This document shows positions 5,110 through 9,547 of a DNA stretch of 9,547 nt, one piece after another. Source of the stretch: Geodermatophilaceae bacterium (GTDB taxonomy: Bacteria > Actinomycetota > Actinomycetes > Mycobacteriales > Geodermatophilaceae); contig JACCUF010000110.1 of assembly GCA_013811975.1 (NCBI GenBank), forward strand, positions 1 through 9,547, in the 5' to 3' direction. Positions within the stretch are counted from its first letter, which is position 1. Each line of letters begins with the position of its first letter. Below the pieces are notes generated by a model. It searched no databases. It was not told the DNA's origin and saw only the letters and a list, made by a program, of their open reading frames with translations. A program made the translations under genes and the position numbers.

Positions 5110-5526
5110 TCAGGTGATCTCGACCGGCTCCTCGGTCACCTCAGTATCGACAATCCGGTACGAACGGAACTCGGTCGGGTCCGCGTCGTTGCCGTGCTCG
5201 CGCGTGGACACCAGAACATAGTGCGCCCCAGGCTCGGCAGCGAGGTTGATGTCTGTTCGCGACGGGAACGCCTCGGTGGCGGTGTGCGAGTGGTAGATGA
5301 CGACCGGTTCCTCGTCCCGTTCGTCCATGTCTCGGTAGAGCTTGAGGAGGTCGGTGGACTCGAACTCGTAGAATGTGGGTGAACGTGCCGCGTTGAGCAT
5401 CGGTATGAAGCGCACCGGCCGGTCACTGCCGATCGGACCGGCGATCACACCGCACGCCTCGTCCGGATGGTCGCGCCGGGCGTGAGCTCGGATCTCGTCT
5501 ACCAACTCACGCGCGATCCGAAGCAC
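5110..5526 (-). CDS. mec: Mec, JAMM/MPN+ metalloprotease that releases cysteine from CysO
   Basis: Zinc peptidase of the M67 family that hydrolyses the CysO-cysteine adduct made by CysM, freeing cysteine and regenerating CysO. The complete JAMM motif is HSH (79-81), seven residues, then S89-R-T-D92, with the upstream acidic residue E23 in DEACGVIAG. Length is 138 residues, normal for the family and for Rv1334. The start is GTG (5524-5526), preceded by TACACT exactly 6 nt upstream, which places a typical transcription start on the G of the GTG; no good Shine-Dalgarno is present. Because the neighbouring CysO has a tail beyond its diglycine, this enzyme is also a candidate for the maturation cut. 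In M. tuberculosis a P1-family hydrolase gene (Rv1333) lies upstream of mec; it is absent here. Confidence 0.95.
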   Translation of the reverse strand: MLRIARELVDEIRAHARRDHPDEACGVIAGPIGSDRPVRFIPMLNAARSPTFYEFESTDLLKLYRDMDERDEEPVVIYHSHTATEAFPSRTDINLAAEPGAHYVLVSTREHGNDADPTEFRSYRIVDTEVTEEPVEIT

Positions 5527-5532
5527 CCGCCG

Positions 5533-5538
5533 AGTGTA
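5533..5538 (-). promoter_or_regulatory. Candidate -10 box for mec, leaderless
   Basis: TACACT on the minus strand fits TANNNT. The six following bases (CGGCGG) lead directly to the mec GTG, so +1 would coincide with the start codon, the standard actinobacterial leaderless arrangement. The -35 region is not recognisable. Confidence 0.45.
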
Positions 5539-5563
5539 AAGGGGCGGCCGAGTCAGCCCTGTT

Positions 5564-5619
5564 GATCATCGGCAAACCAGGCGTCCAGCGATCGGAAAAC
5601 CCCCGATCCGCCGATCATC
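5564..5619 (-). terminator. Nested inverted repeats between DUF2017 and mec
   Basis: The outer arms GATCATCGGC (5564-5573) and GCCGATCATC (5610-5619) pair at 9 of 10 positions. Inside them GATCGG (5590-5595) and CCGATC (5603-5608) form a second perfect stem with a 7-nt loop. The structure spans the DUF2017 stop codon and precedes the mec promoter. There is no 3' U-run, so it may end or process the clpS-DUF2017 transcript without being a classical intrinsic terminator. Confidence 0.35.
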
Positions 5620-6124
5620 CGTGCTTGGTACTCAGCGCGTCGACCAGTAGCCCCTGCACCGCGGTCAGCCAGGAGTAGGCCGCCCAGCGCGGATCGCCGG
5701 ACTGTTCGGCGCGGTCCATCGGGTCGTCGGATTCCCGGACGTCCAGGCGTACGCCGATGGCCAGACGTACATCGTTGATGGTGCGGATCCAGGCCTCGGC
5801 ACCGTTCTCGTCGAGCTCGACCCGCCCGCCGGACTCACTGACTGTGTCCAGCAGCAACGCGGCATCGGCCAGCTTCTCCCGGCGTAGCCCCGCCTCGGTC
5901 AACGAGCGGTAGTCGTTGGCCAGGTCTCGATCGCTGCGGTGCCCGTCCGGGAGGAGCCGCTCGGCCACCGGATCCGGTGCGCCGGCGCTGCCACCGGACT
6001 CGCCGTCGGATGCGTCACCACTGAGCACATCGCGGACGTCGGCGACCACCTGCCGCAGCAGGGCCGCCTCGTACGGTTCGACGTCGCCCACCAGTCGCCC
6101 GCGGTTCCACCGGAAGGGCGTCAC
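5615..6124 (-). CDS. DUF2017 domain protein (Rv1332-like)
   Basis: Conserved actinobacterial protein of unknown function, found next to clpS. The chosen GTG (6122-6124) overlaps the clpS stop as GTGA and gives 169 residues beginning VTPFRWNRGRLV. An in-frame GTG at 6148 would add eight residues but overlap clpS by 28 nt. Family-like segments are EPYEAALLRQVVADV near the N terminus, a middle acidic and Gly/Ser-rich linker (about residues 36-50), and the C-terminal ENGAEAWIRTINDVRLAIGV. The protein appears soluble and largely helical. Conserved linkage with ClpS suggests a link to N-degron proteolysis, but no function is established. Confidence 0.87.
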   Translation of the reverse strand: MTPFRWNRGRLVGDVEPYEAALLRQVVADVRDVLSGDASDGESGGSAGAPDPVAERLLPDGHRSDRDLANDYRSLTEAGLRREKLADAALLLDTVSESGGRVELDENGAEAWIRTINDVRLAIGVRLDVRESDDPMDRAEQSGDPRWAAYSWLTAVQGLLVDALSTKHG

Positions 6125-6429
6125 GAGTCTCGCTGATAGCTGGCCCACAGCCCATAGGCATGCAGCCGGGAGGTGTCGGACTCCATTCGCTCCTTTGCCC
6201 CGGAGCTGACGATGGCCCGGCCCTCGTGATGGACCTGGAGCATCAGCTTGGTCGCGGTCGGCTCGTCGTATCCGAACAGTTTCCGGAAAACGTAGGTCAC
6301 GTAGTTCATCAGGTTCACCGGGTCGTTCCAGACGATGGTGACCCAGGGGCGATCGCTTTCGTCCGCTTCGTCGACGACAACCTCTTCGGTCCGCTCCGGG
6401 GCGAGAATTCCGCTCACGGCTGCCATCAT
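6121..6429 (-). CDS. clpS: ClpS, N-degron adaptor of ClpC/ClpA protease
   Basis: Delivers proteins with bulky hydrophobic N termini to the Clp AAA+ unfoldase. The core WVTIVWNDPVNLMNYV followed by RKLFGYDEPTATKLMLQVHHEG is characteristic of actinobacterial ClpS. N35 and D36 (in WNDPVN) and H67 (in QVHHEG) correspond to the residues that hold the substrate alpha-amino group. The ATG at 6427-6429 gives 102 residues, close to mycobacterial ClpS; the next codon is also ATG, so 6426 is possible. The frame stays open to a GTG at 6480, but that would overlap the divergent pncB start. Its stop overlaps the DUF2017 GTG by four bases. Confidence 0.94.
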   Translation of the reverse strand: MMAAVSGILAPERTEEVVVDEADESDRPWVTIVWNDPVNLMNYVTYVFRKLFGYDEPTATKLMLQVHHEGRAIVSSGAKERMESDTSRLHAYGLWASYQRDS

Positions 6430-6458
6430 GCCCGGTCCCGCCACCCGGGCGCCTCGCC

Positions 6459-6464
6459 TAGGCT
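6459..6464 (+). promoter_or_regulatory. Candidate -10 box for pncB
   Basis: TAGGCT matches TANNNT and ends 8 nt before the pncB GTG. No Shine-Dalgarno is seen, so transcription would begin at or within about two bases of the start codon. The box lies in the 43-bp divergent gap with clpS. The -35 is not identifiable. Confidence 0.35.
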
Positions 6465-6472
6465 GCCCAGCT

Positions 6473-7768
6473 GTGTCCACGGCGCTGCTGACCGACCATT
6501 ACGAGCTGACGATGCTCGCCGCTGCCCTGCGCGATGGCACGGCACAGCGGCGGTGCGTCTTCGAGGTGTTCGCCCGACATCTTCCTCCGGGTCGGCGTTA
6601 CGGCGTGGTTGCCGGCACTGCGCGCCTCCTGGATGCGATTGAGGCATTCCGCTTCGGCGAGGAAGAGATCGGCGAGCTCCGAGCCAAAGAGGTCGTCGAC
6701 TCCGACACCCTGGAGTGGCTTGCCGCACATCGTTTCTCGGGCTCCATCGAAGGGTATGCCGAGGGGGAACTGTACTTCCCCGGCTCCCCCATCCTCACCG
6801 TCCGGGGCAGCTTCGCCGAAACCGTCCTGCTCGAGACGCTGGTGTTGTCAGTGCTCAATCACGACAGCGCCATCGCTTCGGCCGCCGCCCGCATGGTCTG
6901 TGCCGCCGGAGACCGACCCGCCATCGAGATGGGCTCCCGGCGAACCCATGAGGTAGCCGCGATCGCGGCGGCCAGAGCTGCCTATCTCGCGGGTTTCACG
7001 GCCACATCAAACCTCGCGACAGGGGCCCGGTACGGCGTACCGACGACCGGGACGAGCTCACACGCCTTCACCTTGCTGCACGACGACGAGGAGACGGCCT
7101 TCGCCGCGCAGATCGCAGCACTCGGCGTGGAAACCACCCTCCTGGTGGACACCTACGATGTCTTGGACGGCATCCGTGCGGCGGTACGGGCGGCCGGTCC
7201 CGGGCTCGGTGCGATTCGGCTGGACTCCGGAGACTTGGGGTCCTTCGCCGTCCAGGCACGCGAACTGCTCGACTCGCTCGGAGCGACCGGGACTCAGATC
7301 GTGGTCACCAGCGACTTGGACGAGTACGCGATCGCGGCTCTCGCCGCCGTCCCCGTCGACGGGTACGGCGTAGGCACTGCGCTGGTGACCGGCTCCGGCG
7401 CTCCCACTGCGGGTTTGGTCTACAAGTTGGTCGAAGTCGACGGTCGCTCGGTGGCCAAGGGGTCGACCGGCAAGCGATCTCGAGGCGGACGCAAGTACGC
7501 CGTACGGCGGCACAACCGGAACGGCGCAATGACTATCGAGGTGGTCAGCAGTGGCGGTCGGGCGCAGGCTCTCGACGGAGATCGGGCACTGCAGATCCCT
7601 CTGTTGGTAGACGGCCGGCGCCCCCACGAGGGAGATCCGCCGCAGGCACAGCTGGAGACCGCCCGGGCACATCACCGCGCAGTGATGGCCTCGCTCCCGC
7701 CGGCCGGGCGCAAGCTTTCCCGCGGTGAACCAGCCATCGACACGGAGTTCGTGGAGCTTTCGCCCTAG
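6473..7768 (+). CDS. pncB: Nicotinate phosphoribosyltransferase
   Basis: First step of NAD salvage from nicotinate: nicotinate plus PRPP gives nicotinate mononucleotide, with ATP hydrolysis improving the yield. The GTG at 6473 gives 431 residues beginning VSTALLTDHYELTMLAAAL, the standard family start; earlier in-frame starts lie inside antisense clpS. Key segments are EMGSRRTHE (152-160), GTSSHAFTLLHDDEE (193-207) with H197 as the likely phosphorylated histidine, and IRLDSGDLG (248-256). VDGYGVGTALVTGSGAP (295-311) is the late phosphate-binding region. Divergence from clpS is the same as for Rv1330c/Rv1331. The stop is followed by a hairpin-rich spacer shared with convergent serB. Confidence 0.95.
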   Translation: MSTALLTDHYELTMLAAALRDGTAQRRCVFEVFARHLPPGRRYGVVAGTARLLDAIEAFRFGEEEIGELRAKEVVDSDTLEWLAAHRFSGSIEGYAEGELYFPGSPILTVRGSFAETVLLETLVLSVLNHDSAIASAAARMVCAAGDRPAIEMGSRRTHEVAAIAAARAAYLAGFTATSNLATGARYGVPTTGTSSHAFTLLHDDEETAFAAQIAALGVETTLLVDTYDVLDGIRAAVRAAGPGLGAIRLDSGDLGSFAVQARELLDSLGATGTQIVVTSDLDEYAIAALAAVPVDGYGVGTALVTGSGAPTAGLVYKLVEVDGRSVAKGSTGKRSRGGRKYAVRRHNRNGAMTIEVVSSGGRAQALDGDRALQIPLLVDGRRPHEGDPPQAQLETARAHHRAVMASLPPAGRKLSRGEPAIDTEFVELSP

Positions 7769-7792
7769 GGACCGCGGCGAGAAGTGGCTTTC

Positions 7793-7835
7793 CGGGCTCG
7801 ACGGGTCGAGTTCGCCCGCGAGAAGTCACCTCTCG
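7793..7835. terminator. Two hairpins after pncB
   Basis: CGGGCTCGA (7793-7801) pairs with TCGAGTTCG (7806-7814) around CGGG, a 9-bp stem with two G-U pairs, starting 25 nt after the pncB stop. A second 5-bp stem CGAGA/TCTCG (7819-7823/7831-7835) follows. The 9-mer GCGAGAAGT occurs directly at 7777-7785 and 7818-7826, on either side of the larger stem. No U-run follows, so factor-independent termination is uncertain. Confidence 0.4.
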
Positions 7836-7864
7836 TCGTGCTCACGCCGAAGCTTGCGCAGTAC

Positions 7865-7880
7865 GGCCCGAACGCGGGCC
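7865..7880. terminator. GC-rich hairpin in the pncB/serB convergent spacer
   Basis: GGCCCG-AACG-CGGGCC is a perfect 6-bp stem with a 4-nt loop. It lies about 97 nt downstream of pncB and 76 nt downstream of serB, so it could act as a bidirectional transcription block. It lacks a U-tract on either strand. Confidence 0.4.
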
Positions 7881-7956
7881 ACCACGGCCGACGGGTCATG
7901 GAGGTCAGCGACACATCTCGTCGCCTGACGCAGGCGGCGATACGCGCGAGGGCGCC

Positions 7957-9153
7957 TCAGTTGGCCGGCTCGTCGAGGGATTCGATCTCGGCGTGGCTGA
8001 TGCCCAGCACGAACAGGATCGCGTCCAGGTAGGGCTGATTCAACGCGGCGTGCGCCTGCTCTCGTACGACCGGCTTGGCGTTGAAGGCAACACCGAGCCC
8101 GGCAGTGGCGAGCATGTCGATGTCGTTCGCGCCATCACCGACGGCCACCGTCTGACTCAGGGGTATGTCGAACTGCGCAGCAAAACGCTTGAGCGCTGCG
8201 GCTTTTCCGCGCCGGTCGAGGAGCTCACCCAACAGGCGGCCGGTCAGCCTGCCGTCCAGGATCTCCAGGGTGTTCGCAGCGGAGAAATCAAGGTCGAGTC
8301 GAGTCACGAGTCGGTCTGTGATCTGGGTGAAGCCGCCGCTGACGATGCCACAGCGAAACCCCATTGCCTTGAGGGTCCTGACGAGAGTGCCTGCGCCGGG
8401 GGTGAGTACGAGTTCGTCATAGACCTCGTCCAGGGCGCTGGCTGGTAACCCTTGGAGCACCGAGACGCGATCTCGCAGGGACTGACCGAAGTCAAGCTCG
8501 CCGGCCATCGCCGCCGCCGTGACCGCAGCAACCTCGGACTCCCGGCCGGCCTTGGCCGCAAGAGAATCTATGACCTCGCTCTGGATCAGCGTGGAGTCCA
8601 CGTCGAGCACGATCAGCCGCTTGCTACGACGCAGCAGACCGGCCTTCTCGACGGCGATGTCTACACCCGTCTGACTGGCGACTGTGGACAGTGCCTCACG
8701 AAGCTTCGCCGACTTGGCACCGGAGACCATCAGCTCCAGGCTGGTCACCGGATAGCTCGACAGGCGAGAGATGGTGTCGATGTTTCCACCGACGTCGGCG
8801 ATCGCGCTGGCGACCGCGGCAACGGCCGTGGCCGGCAGGGGTGCTCCGAGCACGATGACGTGATTACGTCGTCGGCGGTGCTCAGCCAGATCAGTCGCTG
8901 CCTCGTCGAAGGACGACTCGATCGACACGCGGGCGCCGGCTGACACCCGGTCGGCAATATGTTTGATCTCGGACTCATCTGCCCGGATGGCCAGCAGGAC
9001 GCCGAGCACGAGCTGGCCTCGGATTACCACCTGTTCGACGTCGAGGATCTCTACGTCCACCAAGGCCAGTTCGGTGAACAGCTGCGCGGTGACGCCGGGA
9101 TGGTCCGGTCCGGTGACGGTCAGCAGGGCGCTGCGGCTCGGGTCGGCGGACAT
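7957..9153 (-). CDS. serB: Phosphoserine phosphatase with N-terminal ACT domains (SerB2 type)
   Basis: HAD-superfamily enzyme converting O-phospho-L-serine to serine. With the ATG at 9151-9153 it has 398 residues. Two ACT regulatory domains lie at about 10-80 (LLTVTGPDHPGVTAQLF) and 98-170, the same layout as M. tuberculosis SerB2, where they bind amino acids. The catalytic HAD core follows: LDVDST with nucleophile D184, SGGF (272-275), K317 in RRGKAAAL and VGDGANDIDM (338-347). The frame is open to an ATG at 9270, but that would overlap ctaD by 65 nt and add an unlike N terminus; a GTG at 9195 is another option. It follows ctaD by 52 nt, the same pairing as Rv3042c-Rv3043c. Its substrate is also the CysM substrate. 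Confidence 0.94.
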   Translation of the reverse strand: MSADPSRSALLTVTGPDHPGVTAQLFTELALVDVEILDVEQVVIRGQLVLGVLLAIRADESEIKHIADRVSAGARVSIESSFDEAATDLAEHRRRRNHVIVLGAPLPATAVAAVASAIADVGGNIDTISRLSSYPVTSLELMVSGAKSAKLREALSTVASQTGVDIAVEKAGLLRRSKRLIVLDVDSTLIQSEVIDSLAAKAGRESEVAAVTAAAMAGELDFGQSLRDRVSVLQGLPASALDEVYDELVLTPGAGTLVRTLKAMGFRCGIVSGGFTQITDRLVTRLDLDFSAANTLEILDGRLTGRLLGELLDRRGKAAALKRFAAQFDIPLSQTVAVGDGANDIDMLATAGLGVAFNAKPVVREQAHAALNQPYLDAILFVLGISHAEIESLDEPAN

Positions 9154-9205
9154 CGGGCGACTCAGGGTGAGAGGGCGGCGATCGAGGCCGACCACGCGGT
9201 GCGAC

Positions 9206-9547
9206 TCACCGACTGAGGGTGCCACCGTCGCCGGAGTCGTCGGAGGAGCGGTCCACGAGCGGGATCTCATCGTGACGCCGCCGACTCACGTGTTTCTCGG
9301 CTTGGAGGCGCTCAGCCAGATGCGGGTAATGCGCCTCGAAGGCCGGTCGCTCGGACCGGATCCGAGGGATCTCGACGAAGTTGTGCCGCGGCGGCGGGCA
9401 GGAGGTCGCCCACTCCAGAGAGTTGCCGTAGCCCCACGGATCGTCTTCGACGGCAAGTTCGCCGTACCGCCAGCTCTTGATGACGTTCCAGATCAGCGGG
9501 AGCAGGGAGGCGCCCAGGATGAAGGAGCCGATCGTGGAGATCGTGTT
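9206..9547 (-). CDS. ctaD: Cytochrome c oxidase subunit I, C-terminal part (partial)
   Basis: Only the last 113 residues lie in the window; the gene continues beyond base 9547. The visible part begins with the last transmembrane helix (STIGSFILGASLLPLIWNVI). The conserved actinobacterial tail follows, with DPWGYGNSLEWATSCPPPRH and then PRIRSERPAFEAHYPHLAERL. The catalytic heme and copper ligands lie upstream of the window and cannot be judged. The final ~25 residues, rich in Arg then Asp/Ser/Gly, form a charged tail. The TGA is at 9206-9208. The protein is part of the membrane-bound terminal oxidase; adjacency to serB is conserved with mycobacteria. Confidence 0.95.
   Translation of the reverse strand, partial: NTISTIGSFILGASLLPLIWNVIKSWRYGELAVEDDPWGYGNSLEWATSCPPPRHNFVEIPRIRSERPAFEAHYPHLAERLQAEKHVSRRRHDEIPLVDRSSDDSGDGGTLSR

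Noticed and set aside
5040..5112. Complete tRNA gene around the T-arm-like hairpin
   Set aside because: Seven bases after the T-arm (ACGGTCA) have no matching 5' acceptor strand at the right distance, and no anticodon arm is found.
6430..6480. 17-residue extension of clpS from a GTG at 6480
   Set aside because: It would overlap the divergent pncB start at 6473. The ATG-ATG pair at 6429 gives a family-like length.
7765..7900. 45-codon minus-strand ATG frame in the pncB/serB spacer
   Set aside because: No Shine-Dalgarno, a biased Arg/Thr/Ser translation, and it is crossed by the hairpins and the pncB stop.
7784..8032. Small + frame after pncB
   Set aside because: Its 3' part is antisense to serB, there is no ribosome binding site, and the translation is not recognisable.
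9154..9270. 39-residue N-terminal extension of serB
   Set aside because: It would overlap the ctaD 3' end by 65 nt and precede the first ACT domain with an unlike Arg/Thr/Pro-rich segment. The ATG at 9153 matches the SerB2 layout.

Overview
The window is a dense, GC-rich actinobacterial chromosome segment with frequent GTG starts, 1-4 nt gene overlaps and almost no long gaps. Gene content and order match the conserved Mycobacterium tuberculosis block Rv1330c-Rv1341: pncB, clpS, DUF2017, mec, cysO, cysM, murI, metallo-beta-lactamase (MBL) phosphodiesterase, rph, rdgB. The CysO, CysM, ClpS and SerB sequences align closely with my recollection of the mycobacterial proteins. The genus cannot be fixed from sequence alone.

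Layout from left to right. A tRNA-Leu(TAG) gene on + faces rdgB. The pair rph-rdgB runs on -. A YjbQ-family gene on + is divergent from rph and convergent with the MBL gene. A long minus-strand series follows, transcribed right to left: clpS > DUF2017 > mec > cysO > cysM > murI > MBL phosphodiesterase. pncB reads away from clpS on +. Beyond pncB a 188-bp hairpin-rich spacer leads to serB and the 3' end of ctaD, both on -. In M. tuberculosis serB2-ctaD (Rv3042c-Rv3043c) is far from pncB1, so a synteny junction lies in that spacer.

Function. The centre is the O-phosphoserine route to cysteine. CysO is a ubiquitin-like sulfur carrier, CysM joins O-phosphoserine to its thiocarboxylate, and Mec (JAMM peptidase) releases cysteine. 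SerB, about 3.2 kb from cysM, removes phosphate from the same O-phosphoserine. Around this core sit peptidoglycan precursor supply (MurI), cyclic-nucleotide turnover (MBL), NAD salvage (PncB), N-degron proteolysis (ClpS), RNA 3' trimming (RNase PH), nucleotide-pool sanitation (RdgB) and respiration (CtaD).

The most notable sequence details are at the cysO-cysM junction. CysO does not end at its diglycine but carries six more residues (SVARKR). The diglycine codons GGA GGT form a perfect Shine-Dalgarno sequence. The tail codons form a 6-bp hairpin with a GCAA (GNRA) loop lying between that sequence and the cysM ATG. Other points are two overlapping palindromes between rph and yjbQ, a tRNA T-arm-like hairpin before cysO, possible leaderless GTG starts at several unit heads, and a roughly 50-residue extra tail on MurI. 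No mobile element, CRISPR array or wholly new multi-gene system is visible; the genes are mostly conserved housekeeping functions.
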